From Bacillota bacterium (GTDB lineage: Bacteria > Bacillota_A > Clostridia > Christensenellales > Aristaeellaceae), in assembly GCA_023421735.1 (NCBI GenBank), contig JAEZSP010000039.1:1-61986 (forward strand): a DNA stretch of 61,986 bases, read 5' to 3'. The notes beneath the pieces are model-generated. The model ran no database searches and had not been told where the DNA came from. It saw only the letters and a list, made by a program, of their open reading frames with translations. The position numbers and the translations under genes were made by a program. Below, piece after piece: positions 34,476 through 44,819 of the stretch (the first letter of the stretch is position 1; the number at the start of each line of letters is the position of its first letter).

Positions 34476-35042
34476 ATGTCTCCCCATCGATCCTACGCGC
34501 CGCGCAAAGCCGTTCCAGTATCCCGGGCGATTCGCAACCTCGTCATCATTCTCAGCGCATGGGCGGTCATCAAGGTGCCCATGCTCCTGAACGAAATGAA
34601 GTTTCTGGGCCCTCGATTCATGATGATCCGCTGGACGCTTTCCGTCCTCGCAATTCTCATAGTTTCATCAATCGCCGCGCGCATTGTCCGGGATGCCGAT
34701 CTCCCCGCGGCCCAGATGGAATCGGCGGGCCTGCACGTCGACCGGGATGCCTGCATCGAATGTGGGATTTGCGCGCGCAGCGCCTCGTCCCTTTTTGAAA
34801 TGGATCGCCGAAAGGCAAACGTGCGATCTCTTTCCGCAGTACCCGAACGTGACCTGCTTCAAAAGGCAATGGATGCCTGCTCCGTGAAGGCAATTCGCTT
34901 TCATGGGGAAGACACCGCTCTGACGTACACGTCCCCACAAAAAAACAGAGTAGCCATGTCGAGCGTCCTTGTCATTCCCCCTGCGGCAGGCGCGGCGCAG
35001 CGATTTGCTGTTTTCTCTGCTGGCGGACAAAATCGGTCGTAA
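34476..35042 (+). pseudogene. Permease C-terminus fused to a single-cluster ferredoxin, 5'-truncated
   Basis: 187 codons; plausible homology starts near 34530. Residues 20-72 form two membrane helices (VIILSAWAVIKVPMLLNEMK; MIRWTLSVLAILIVSSIAAR) like the end of a COG0701/DUF318-type permease. Residues 85-150 are a ferredoxin with CIECGIC and a distal Cys in DACSVKAIRF, enough for one [4Fe-4S] cluster. No start codon with a ribosome site is present, and the N-terminal helices of a permease are missing. The end runs 71 bp into the convergent repair gene, and the last 30 residues look non-conserved. Most likely a remnant of a redox-linked permease. Confidence 0.6.
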
Positions 35043-35781
35043 ATTCGGTCATCATACGCCGATAGCGAATCGGCAAATGACCGCGCTGACATTTGTCATT
35101 CTTCCTCTGCGCAATCCCGACCGCCGTGTGAAACCTGCGCCACAGCGCGCGCACGGCCCGTTCCAGGTCGTCCGGCTCCGGCAATTCCAGCGCCTCGAGC
35201 CGTACGATCTGCCCGCGCCCCATTTGCGCGATGATCGTCTCCTTGTGCGTGCGGTCGAAGATCAGAAACGCCTCGCGCGGATAACGGTCGAGAAAATGCG
35301 CCATGATCAACGGCAATACGCGGTTTTTCGGCTCAATGACCGCTGCCAGCACGCCCGCATTCTGCGTAAACCGTACAAATCCCGTGTAAAGGTGCGCCTC
35401 ACGCGTCAAATGCAATACCGCTTTTGTCACGGCCGCAACCGCGTCGTCATGCAGCATATCCATGACGCCTCCGCCCATACGGAAGCCCAGCCGCAGAAAA
35501 AAGAGGAGGTACCTTTCCCGTCCGGGCAGGCATGTCAACATCGTTCGCTCGACCAGTTCCTGCGCCTCCGGCGAAATGCGAAGCGGAATGGCGCGCCGTA
35601 CGCGGTCGGCGCGCACATCATCCGTCCTGATCTCCCGCGTTTCAAACAGCGAAAGCTGCGCGTCCTCCGGGCCGAGGATTGCGTCCGGCGTCTCTTTTTT
35701 TTCGTAACTTTCAAATACGCAGCACAAAAAGCCTTCCAACGTGCCGTCGTAACGATAGACTATATCTGTCCGGTCAGGCAT
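34972..35781 (-). CDS. TIGR03915/DUF4130 family putative DNA repair protein
   Basis: 269 aa from the ATG at 35781, which lies inside the end of the radical SAM gene (22-bp overlap). The start DIVYRYDGTLEGFLCCVFESY is the family signature; FLRLGFRMGGGVMDML and YTGFVRFTQNAGVLAAVIEP continue it, and the C-terminal REAFLIFDRTHKETII segment completes the DUF4130 domain. The family is always found next to the TIGR03916 radical SAM gene and is thought to act on DNA lesions, but the reaction is unknown. An SOS box precedes the pair. Confidence 0.88.
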   Translation of the reverse strand: MPDRTDIVYRYDGTLEGFLCCVFESYEKKETPDAILGPEDAQLSLFETREIRTDDVRADRVRRAIPLRISPEAQELVERTMLTCLPGRERYLLFFLRLGFRMGGGVMDMLHDDAVAAVTKAVLHLTREAHLYTGFVRFTQNAGVLAAVIEPKNRVLPLIMAHFLDRYPREAFLIFDRTHKETIIAQMGRGQIVRLEALELPEPDDLERAVRALWRRFHTAVGIAQRKNDKCQRGHLPIRYRRMMTEFTTDFVRQQRKQQIAAPRLPQGE

Positions 35782-37052
35782 TTTTGCAAATCCTCCCGCG
35801 TCGGTTCGAGCATGGAAAGCTGCACCGCCTCCTTGCCGAGCACGCTCGCCCGGTCGGATAGTACTCTCGTCAAAAGGGCGGGTTCGTTGAGGTACAGCTT
35901 GATGAGCGTTTTTCCGGAGCAGGTGATAAAGTGCTGTGCACGCTTCAAAACCACACCCATCTTCTTGAGCGCCGCAAAGTCCAGCGCGCCGTGTCTGCGC
36001 GCCTGCTGGATGCGCCACGCGCTCTTGATGCCAATCCCGGGCACGCGCAGGAGCATCTCGTAGGGCGCGCGATTCACATCAACCGGGAATTGATCGAGAT
36101 GCCCCACCGCCCAGTTGCACTTGGGGTCGAGGCAGGGGTCGAGGTTCGGGCATTGCGCATCTAAAATCTCGCTCGCACGGAACCCATAAAACCGCAATAA
36201 CCAATCTGCCTGATACAGTCTGTGCTCGCGCAGAAGCGGTGGCGGCGTGCCGATGGCGGGCAGCAGGTTGTCGTCATTGAGCGGCACATAGGCGGAATAA
36301 AACACGCGCTTCAGGCTGAATTTGTCGTAGAGTGCCTGGGAAAGCGTGAGTATGGTCAAATCGTTCTCAGGTGACGCGCCGACGATCATCTGCGTCGCCT
36401 GCCCTGCAGGTGCGAATTTCGGCGCACTGCGATAGAGCGCCATGGCATTTTTCGTTTCCTTTATGGCGCCTGAAATCTGCCGCATGGGACCGAGAATCCC
36501 CGTCCGGCTCTTTTCAGGCGCAAGGCGATCGAGGCTCGCCTGCGAGGGCAGTTCGATATTGACGCTCATGCGATCCGCCAGAAGCCCCATACGCTCGATG
36601 AGAAGTGGATCCGCCCCGGGGATTGCCTTCGCATGAATGTATCCGCCAAATCGGTATTCCTCGCGCAGGATGCGCAGCACCTCGATCATCATCTCGCAGG
36701 TGCGATCGGCGCTGCCCGTCACGGCGGAACTCAAAAACAATCCTTCGATGTAATTCCGGCGGTAAAACGCCATCGTCAGATCGGCAAGCTCGCGCGGCGC
36801 AAACGTCGTGCGCGGCACGTCGTTCGAGCGCCGGTTCACGCAGTACGCACAGTCGTATCGGCAGGCATTGGTCATCAGGACCTTTAAAAGCGAGATGCAG
36901 CGCCCATCCGACGAAAAACTGTGGCATATTCCACCCGCGACGCTGTTGCCGATCGCGCTCCCCTTGCCCGATCGGTTGACCCCGGACGACGTGCACGCGA
37001 CGTCATATTTCGCCGCATCGGTAAGTATCGTCAGTTTTTCCATCGCATCCAT
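35760..37052 (-). CDS. TIGR03916 family radical SAM protein, putative DNA modification/repair
   Basis: 430 aa. The radical SAM cluster motif is CRYDCAYC (Cys64, Cys68, Cys71), preceded by SLLKVLMTN. A C-terminal helix-hairpin-helix (LLRVPGIGIKSAWRIQQAR, about 333-351) indicates DNA binding. The N-terminus (VACTSSGVNRSGKG; GGICHSFSSDGRC) is typical of the family. GGGAGAG lies 7 nt before the ATG. It overlaps the TIGR03915 gene, and a perfect LexA-type box lies 28 bp upstream of the start, so both are probably SOS-induced. Confidence 0.92.
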   Translation of the reverse strand: MDAMEKLTILTDAAKYDVACTSSGVNRSGKGSAIGNSVAGGICHSFSSDGRCISLLKVLMTNACRYDCAYCVNRRSNDVPRTTFAPRELADLTMAFYRRNYIEGLFLSSAVTGSADRTCEMMIEVLRILREEYRFGGYIHAKAIPGADPLLIERMGLLADRMSVNIELPSQASLDRLAPEKSRTGILGPMRQISGAIKETKNAMALYRSAPKFAPAGQATQMIVGASPENDLTILTLSQALYDKFSLKRVFYSAYVPLNDDNLLPAIGTPPPLLREHRLYQADWLLRFYGFRASEILDAQCPNLDPCLDPKCNWAVGHLDQFPVDVNRAPYEMLLRVPGIGIKSAWRIQQARRHGALDFAALKKMGVVLKRAQHFITCSGKTLIKLYLNEPALLTRVLSDRASVLGKEAVQLSMLEPTREDLQKCLTGQI

Positions 37053-37078
37053 GCCGCATCTCTCCCTTTTTCAGCATA

Positions 37079-37093
37079 CCGAACATATGTTCT
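37079..37093. promoter_or_regulatory. LexA (SOS) box
   Basis: CGAACATATGTTCT around the perfect palindrome GAACATATGTTC (37081-37092) matches the Firmicutes LexA/DinR consensus CGAAC-RNRY-GTTYG at all core positions. A possible -10, TATGCT, lies at 37111-37106 on the minus strand, so the box would sit just downstream of the transcription start. Confidence 0.78.
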
Positions 37094-37242
37094 TATTCCC
37101 ATTTTAGCATAGAATCATCCCCTCCGCAATCGAACGCAGGATTAAATGCGCGCGGAAATTCCCAAATCAGCAAAAAAACGCGCACATTTGACGCCGGATG
37201 CAGACATCATGGAGCGCCTGTCCCAAAGAGCCCCGTCCCCGC

Positions 37243-37276
37243 AAAAAGACCGCCGGCCTTTCGGTCAGCGGTCTTT
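37243..37276 (-). terminator. Intrinsic terminator overlapping the end of the Nudix gene
   Basis: Minus strand: AAAGACCGC pairs with GCGGTCTTT across a 14-nt loop and ends in a T-tract. The Nudix stop codon lies in the hairpin. Confidence 0.8.
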
Positions 37277-37738
37277 CATCATTTCCCCGTCGAGCCATGC
37301 GCCGACAAGCATTTCCCCCTTGTATTTGAGTTTCAGTGAAAAAAACGGGCGCGGCTGGGCAATGAGCCGGAGAAAGATCCGATCCCCCGCCCACATGGGA
37401 AGACGCATCAGCTCGTTTTGATCGATCCATTCGAGCGCGCCTTCGTCGCATTCGCGCAGCGTCCCCGAAAAACCGCTTGCGGTAAACAGGTGCATGTACT
37501 CGGTTTCCCATTGATCTGAGGCAAACGTCACGATGCTCCGATACGAAAACCGCGTGAGTGTCAGTCCCGTCTCCTCAAAGACCTCGCGGCACACGCAGTC
37601 TTCGGGGCTCTCCCCCTCCTCAAAATGCCCGCCCACACCGATCCACTTGTCGCGGTTCGCATCGTTTTCCTTTTTGATCCGGTGGAGCATCAGATATTTC
37701 CCATCGCGCTCCAGATAGCAAAGCGTCGTGTTTTTCAT
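37265..37738 (-). CDS. Nudix hydrolase
   Basis: 157 aa from the ATG at 37738. The Nudix box is complete: GHFEEGESPEDC then REVFEETGL, matching Gx5Ex7REUxEExGU. The family hydrolyses nucleoside diphosphate derivatives such as 8-oxo-dGTP; the opening NTTLCYLERDGKYLMLHR resembles MutT-type house-cleaners. No ribosome site precedes the ATG directly. Instead GGGAGA serves a seven-codon ORF (start at about 37757) whose TGA overlaps the Nudix ATG, so translation may be coupled. Confidence 0.9.
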   Translation of the reverse strand: MKNTTLCYLERDGKYLMLHRIKKENDANRDKWIGVGGHFEEGESPEDCVCREVFEETGLTLTRFSYRSIVTFASDQWETEYMHLFTASGFSGTLRECDEGALEWIDQNELMRLPMWAGDRIFLRLIAQPRPFFSLKLKYKGEMLVGAWLDGEMMKDR

Positions 37739-37811
37739 ACGCACAGTATAGCACGCATGTCAATCTCCCGTTTGGGCATATGCTGAAAGAGCAACGCCAA
37801 AGGAGAAACGC

Positions 37812-39464
37812 ATGGCAGCGATCTTCGCGCAATTCAGTGCAGCCGTCTGGAGCCCGCCGATGCTCCTTTTGATCGTCGGAACAGGGATATATCTCTCGGC
37901 ACGGACGCGCCTTTTTCAGTTTGTCCGCTTCCGGCACATCCTTGAACACACGCTCTTTGCAATCTTCCGGAAAAAGGAGGTGCGCAGGAGCCGCGATCAA
38001 AAATCAATCTCCCAATTTCAGGCGCTCGCAACCGCCCTCGCGGCGACCACGGGCACGGGCAATATCGCGGGCGTCGCCGCAGCGATCACGATCGGCGGCC
38101 CCGGCGCGATTTTTTGGATGTGGATCAGCGCGCTGTTTGGCATGATGACCGGCTATGCGGAAAACGTGCTCGGCATCTGTTTTCGCAGGCGCAATGCCCA
38201 GGGTGAATGGGCAGGCGGCGCGATGTACTACATCGAGGCCGGGCTTTCCGGCATCCGCGCGCTGCGGCGCTTCGCCAAACCGCTCGCCGCCGCATTCGCC
38301 CTCTTTTGCGCGCTCGCGTCCTTCGGCATCGGGAACGTCGCGCAGGTCAACACCGTATCGGAAGTTCTGTACGCCACCTTCTCCACGCCGCGCTGGGTCA
38401 CGGGACTTTTTCTCACGGGCGCGGCGGCGCTCGTGATCCTTGGAAGCATCCGCCGCATCGCGCGCGTCACAGAAAAGCTCGTCCCGTTCATGTCGCTTTT
38501 TTATGTTGCGGCGGCACTGGCTATCCTTTTGATGAATGTGAATCAAATCCCCTATGTGTTCGGCACGATCATCCAAAATGCGTTCGACCCGCGCGCGATC
38601 CTCGGCGGCACAATCGCAATGGGCTTTCGGCGCGGTGTGTTCTCGAACGAAGCCGGTCTCGGCTCCACGGTCATCGTCCATGCCGCATCGGACGTCAAAG
38701 AACCCGTCCAGCAGGGCATGTGGTCGATCTTTGAGGTGTTTTTCAACACGCTTGTTCTCTGCACGCTCACGGCCTTTGCGCTCCTTTCGAGCACCGCATC
38801 GGGCCTCCCCCGCCTCGAAGGCGCAAACATCACATCCCAAAAGCAGATGATTTCACTCACGCAAACCGCGGGGGAAATTCCGCTCGTCGGTTCAAAGCGC
38901 AACGAGATTTATCAGACATCGCACCTCGGCGGCACCATCGCGCGGCTGACGGTCAACGGCGTGGAACATGCGGTTCTCATGAAGACGCCGGAAAACGCCC
39001 GCGATTTTACCTACGCAAACGTCATGCTGGCTGACGCCTTCGATGCGGACGGCGACGGCATATTCGAATCCGTTCGGTTCGAGGAGATCGCCGGCGTGTC
39101 TCTTGTCACATATGCCTTCTCGCGCCATTTCGGCGACGCGGCCGGCGCGATCCTCGCGGCCGCCATTTTGCTTTTTGCGTTCTCAACGGTGCTGGGTTGG
39201 TCGTTTTACGGCGCAAAATCCGCGGAGTACCTGTTTGGCGCGCGCGCCGTGACGCCCTATCGGATCGCCTATATCCTCGTCATTTATATTGGCGCGGTCA
39301 TGCACCAAAATTTTGCCTGGGACGCCGCAGACGCCCTCAACGGACTGATGGCGATCCCAAACCTGATCGGCGTCTTGTGCCTGTCCGGACTCGTCGTGCG
39401 GATCACGCAGAATTATATCGCGCGCAAAATACCAAAAAAGCGGCTGTCACCCCGCGCGGGGTGA
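37812..39464 (+). CDS. Alanine/glycine:cation symporter (AGCS family)
   Basis: 550 aa, around 10-11 membrane helices. AGCS signatures: FQALATALAATTGTGNIAGVAAAI, GGPGAIFWMWISALFGM, GGAMYYIEAGL, and FRRGVFSNEAGLGSTVIVHAAS in the substrate site. It imports alanine or glycine with Na+. An insert of about 90 residues (about 335-430) between late helices is polar and longer than in most AGCS proteins (LTVNGVEHAVLMKTPE; ADAFDADGDGIFES, the latter resembling an EF-hand loop). AAGGAG precedes the ATG. A 28-bp perfect palindrome covers the last codons. Confidence 0.92.
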   Translation: MAAIFAQFSAAVWSPPMLLLIVGTGIYLSARTRLFQFVRFRHILEHTLFAIFRKKEVRRSRDQKSISQFQALATALAATTGTGNIAGVAAAITIGGPGAIFWMWISALFGMMTGYAENVLGICFRRRNAQGEWAGGAMYYIEAGLSGIRALRRFAKPLAAAFALFCALASFGIGNVAQVNTVSEVLYATFSTPRWVTGLFLTGAAALVILGSIRRIARVTEKLVPFMSLFYVAAALAILLMNVNQIPYVFGTIIQNAFDPRAILGGTIAMGFRRGVFSNEAGLGSTVIVHAASDVKEPVQQGMWSIFEVFFNTLVLCTLTAFALLSSTASGLPRLEGANITSQKQMISLTQTAGEIPLVGSKRNEIYQTSHLGGTIARLTVNGVEHAVLMKTPENARDFTYANVMLADAFDADGDGIFESVRFEEIAGVSLVTYAFSRHFGDAAGAILAAAILLFAFSTVLGWSFYGAKSAEYLFGARAVTPYRIAYILVIYIGAVMHQNFAWDAADALNGLMAIPNLIGVLCLSGLVVRITQNYIARKIPKKRLSPRAG

Positions 39465-39469
39465 CAGCC
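39434..39469 (-). terminator. 28-bp perfect palindrome, terminator for the minus strand
   Basis: GGCTGTCACCCCGC (39442-39455) is followed directly by its reverse complement (39456-39469). On the minus strand it is followed by GCTTTTTTGG, a good U-tract for transcripts from the kinase gene at 40023. It contains the symporter's stop codon on the plus strand, where no T-tract follows. Confidence 0.8.
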
Positions 39470-39522
39470 AAGCCCTAACCTGATTGTTAGAAAAAACTTC
39501 ATAACCGCACATGATATTCGGT

Positions 39523-40023
39523 CTACACCCTGTGCATCACATATGCACACACCTTGTCGGCACATTCATCCGCCGTAAAATCAAAAGTATCTACGGTCAT
39601 GTCGCAGACAGCATCAGACCGCTCTTCCAAGAGTTGCCTCTCCGCTTGACCAATCGCACGATCTCCACGCGCAATTTCTCGGCGTCTCAATTCTTCAACC
39701 GAATGGCAGGTGACATGAACAGCGATGACCGGACAGTCGGACAGCAGGCTTATAAACGCATCATCTAATCTGACGCTGTCCGCAACGACGTTTTTCGCCA
39801 TATCCGAAAATAACCGAATGGTTCGAAAAAAAAGCGAAGAACATACAAGGTACTTGTCCGGCCATGCAGACCTTGATCTGTTCTCCGGCGCCATATCGCA
39901 CATAAATATGTCTTTGGAAAGATAGAAGTATGGTTCAGAAAATTTGTCCTGGAGAGAATGCGCCAATGTAGTTTTCCCTGCACTTGATCCGCCAATCAGG
40001 AAGACAATATTGCCCTTTCCCAT
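39523..40023 (-). CDS. Chloramphenicol-phosphotransferase-like P-loop kinase
   Basis: 166 aa from the ATG at 40023, 6 nt after GGAGG. Walker A is GGSSAGKTT near the N-terminus, followed by LSKDIF. The C-terminal half has VHVTCHSVEELRRREIARGDR and a VDTFDFTADEC end, as in the CPT family (small-molecule kinases related to chloramphenicol 3-O-phosphotransferase). A substrate cannot be assigned and resistance should not be assumed. It follows truB by 112 bp and may share its transcript. Confidence 0.82.
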   Translation of the reverse strand: MGKGNIVFLIGGSSAGKTTLAHSLQDKFSEPYFYLSKDIFMCDMAPENRSRSAWPDKYLVCSSLFFRTIRLFSDMAKNVVADSVRLDDAFISLLSDCPVIAVHVTCHSVEELRRREIARGDRAIGQAERQLLEERSDAVCDMTVDTFDFTADECADKVCAYVMHRV

Positions 40024-40134
40024 TCCCTTCCTCCATTTTATTAGTCGCGAACTCGGAAAACATTTTAAAATAAAGGCCGTTGTTCCAGCTTCAACAGATA
40101 AACAACAATGCCGCATGGAAGGCATATCGACGCC

Positions 40135-41025
40135 CTACAGGAGCATCGCCTTGAACCGGACCGTTCCGTCCGCCTCCGCCTCGCCCATTCCGCAAAATCG
40201 GTCTCCGAGATACACGCGCAGAATCCCCTTTGGTGCGGGCGCATCGAGCCACCCGGGGTTCAGCGGGTTGCCGTTCTTCACGGCGTGCGCCGCTTTCTCG
40301 CCCACGCGCACGGCGGGAATGTGCGCGATCGGCATATCCATCGGAACGAGCGCGGATGATAATGTTCCCGCCTGCGCAAGCGCATCCACCTGCGCAAGCG
40401 TCAGCGCGTCCTCGATCCGGAATGCGCCCGCTTGGGCGCGTTCCAGGGACTCCATGTGTCCCCCGCAGCCGAGCCGCGCGCCGATGTCATGGCAGATCGT
40501 GCGGATGTAGACGCCCTTCCCGCACGTAATGCGCAGCCTGTACCGATCTTCGCCCAAATCATCCAACAGCTCGACGCCGTGCACGCGGCACGCGCGCGGC
40601 GCAACCTCTACCGTCTCGCCCTTGCGCGCGAGCTGGTAAAGACGCTTGCCGTCCCGCTTGATGGCGGAGTACATCGGGGGAATCTGCTCGATTTCGCCCT
40701 CAAATTCCGGCAACACCGCCGCGACCGCCGCCGCGCCCACGTCGACGTCGACGGGCAATGTCTTGACGACCTGCCCGCTCGCGTCCTGCGTCTCGGTCGT
40801 AACGCCCAGCTTCAAAACCGCGACATACGTCTTTTCCTTGTCGATGATGTAATCGAACAGCCGCGCCGCGCGCCCCACGCACACAGGCAAAACGCCCGAC
40901 GCTTCCGGATCGAGCGTTCCGCCGTGCCCGACGCGCGTGCCTTTGGGAAGCCGCCTTCTCACATAGACAACAACGTCGCTCGACGTCATGCCGAGCGGCT
41001 TGTTGATGTTTAAAAATCCGTCCAT
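40135..41025 (-). CDS. truB: tRNA pseudouridine-55 synthase TruB
   Basis: 296 aa. GFLNINKPLGMTSSDVV, then the catalytic motif VGHGGTLDPEASGVLPV (Asp in TLDP) and YVAVLKLGVTTETQDASG. A C-terminal PUA domain ends the protein (MPIAHIPAVRV). It makes psi55 in the T loop of tRNA. Its ATG overlaps the dnaJ stop (TGATG), linking it to the heat-shock operon. Confidence 0.97.
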   Translation of the reverse strand: MDGFLNINKPLGMTSSDVVVYVRRRLPKGTRVGHGGTLDPEASGVLPVCVGRAARLFDYIIDKEKTYVAVLKLGVTTETQDASGQVVKTLPVDVDVGAAAVAAVLPEFEGEIEQIPPMYSAIKRDGKRLYQLARKGETVEVAPRACRVHGVELLDDLGEDRYRLRITCGKGVYIRTICHDIGARLGCGGHMESLERAQAGAFRIEDALTLAQVDALAQAGTLSSALVPMDMPIAHIPAVRVGEKAAHAVKNGNPLNPGWLDAPAPKGILRVYLGDRFCGMGEAEADGTVRFKAMLL

Positions 41026-42164
41026 CAGTTGAACGCGTCCTTTACCCTGCCGAAGAAAGACTTTTTCTGCTCATACTGGCTGCCCTCAATGGCGTTGTCA
41101 AACTGACGCAGCAAATCCTTCTGCTTTTCGCTGAGTTTTTTGGGCACATCGATCAAAACCGTGAGGAACAGATCGCCGTTTCCCGTGCCGCGCAGAAGCG
41201 GGATGCCCTTTCCACGAATGCGGAACGTGTGCCCGGGCTGCGTGCCCTCGGGAACCTGATATTTCAATGCCTTATCGAGCGTCGGTACGTCGATCTCACC
41301 GCCGAGCGCCGCCTGTGTGAATGTAATCGGAAGCTCGAGATAAAGATTCGCGCCGTCACGCTTAAAGAGCTTGTGCGGTTTGACCGTCACGACCACGAGC
41401 AGATCGCCCGGCTCGCCGCCGCGCTCACCCGCCTCGCCCTGGCCGCGAATGGTCAAGACCTGACCGTTGTCGATGCCCGCCGGAATCTTGATGGATCGCT
41501 GCTTCTGCGTGCGCACCTTGCCGCGCCCGTTGCATTTGGGGCACGGGTCGGAAATGATCTTGCCCGTTCCGTGACAGTTGGAGCATGTGCGCACATTCTG
41601 GATGCGCCCAAACGCCGTATTCTGCGTGATGCGCACCTGTCCTGCGCCGCCGCATGTCGGACAGGTCTGCGGGGTCGTGCCCGCCTTCGCGCCCGATCCG
41701 TGGCATTGATCGCACTCTTCGTCGCGCACGAGATTGATCCGCTTTTCGCAGCCCTTCGCCGCCTCCTCAAAGGTCAGCGTAATGTCATATCGGAGGTCAT
41801 CGCCGGGAATCGGCCCGTTTGACTGGCGGTGCATGCCGCCGCCACCGAAGAACGAGGAGAAAATATCGTCGACGTTGATGCCGTCAAAGCCCCCAAAGCC
41901 GCCGAAACCGCCCGCACCGCCGCCGCCAAAGCCCTGCGCCTGCGGGCCGTCAAACCCATATTGATCATAGGCCGCCCGCTTCTGCGAATCCGAAAGCACC
42001 TGATAGGCCTCGTTGACTTCTTTGAACTTGTCCTCGGCGCCCTTGTCGCCCGGGTTGACATCGGGATGCAGTTTTTTTGCGAGCTGCCGGTATGCCTTTT
42101 TGATGGCCGCATCATCCGCGCCCTTTTCAATCCCCAGCACCTCATAATAATCCCGCTTTGCCAA
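41025..42164 (-). CDS. dnaJ: Chaperone DnaJ
   Basis: 379 aa from a TTG at 42164 with AGAGGTGG upstream; no ATG fits. The J domain has HPD near 33; a Gly/Phe-rich linker follows, then four CxxCxGxG zinc repeats ([32 protein letters not shown]) and the C-terminal peptide-binding domain. It delivers substrates to DnaK and stimulates its ATPase. The gap to dnaK is about 200 bp and contains a structured element. Confidence 0.97.
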   Translation of the reverse strand: MAKRDYYEVLGIEKGADDAAIKKAYRQLAKKLHPDVNPGDKGAEDKFKEVNEAYQVLSDSQKRAAYDQYGFDGPQAQGFGGGGAGGFGGFGGFDGINVDDIFSSFFGGGGMHRQSNGPIPGDDLRYDITLTFEEAAKGCEKRINLVRDEECDQCHGSGAKAGTTPQTCPTCGGAGQVRITQNTAFGRIQNVRTCSNCHGTGKIISDPCPKCNGRGKVRTQKQRSIKIPAGIDNGQVLTIRGQGEAGERGGEPGDLLVVVTVKPHKLFKRDGANLYLELPITFTQAALGGEIDVPTLDKALKYQVPEGTQPGHTFRIRGKGIPLLRGTGNGDLFLTVLIDVPKKLSEKQKDLLRQFDNAIEGSQYEQKKSFFGRVKDAFN

Positions 42165-42189
42165 TATGACCACCTCTCTATTGAAGGAG

Positions 42190-42350
42190 CCGAAAACCCA
42201 TTCTGCCCGATTCACGGCAATGGGCCTCTGGCATCCGAATCCTCTATTGCCCGGCAGGTTCAAACCCCAAGCGCCCACGCGGTTCGAAGGCACCGCCCCC
42301 GACGCGTGAGCGCACGGTTTCCACCTAAGCCATTCTATTATAATTCATAA
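42190..42350 (-). other. Structured dnaK-dnaJ intergenic segment
   Basis: Read on the minus strand there is a TATAAT (about 42347-42342) with a poor -35, then an 11-bp stem (GCGCTCACGCG / CGCGTGGGCGC, one G-U) around a 21-nt loop. A second nested structure pairs CTGCC with GGCAG and GGCAAT with ATTGCC. This could be a leader, an RNA processing site that adjusts dnaJ relative to dnaK, or a small RNA. Two T-arm-like motifs are present, but no tRNA fold can be drawn. Confidence 0.4.
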
Positions 42351-42369
42351 ACCGACGCTTCCGAAAGGG

Positions 42370-44803
<2,434 letters not shown>

Positions 44804-44819
44804 GCCTTTTCTCACTTCC

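Noticed and set aside
34969..36063. A 364-codon open frame on the plus strand
   Set aside because: Antisense shadow of the TIGR03915 and radical SAM genes, which match families well.
39523..40023. Kinase gene as a chloramphenicol resistance determinant
   Set aside because: Only the general CPT-like fold is supported; no evidence for the drug as substrate.
42230..42310. T-arm-like motifs (TTCGAACC, GTTTGAACC) suggesting a tRNA or selenocysteine tRNA
   Set aside because: No acceptor stem, anticodon arm or CCA end can be drawn; treated as a structured intergenic segment.
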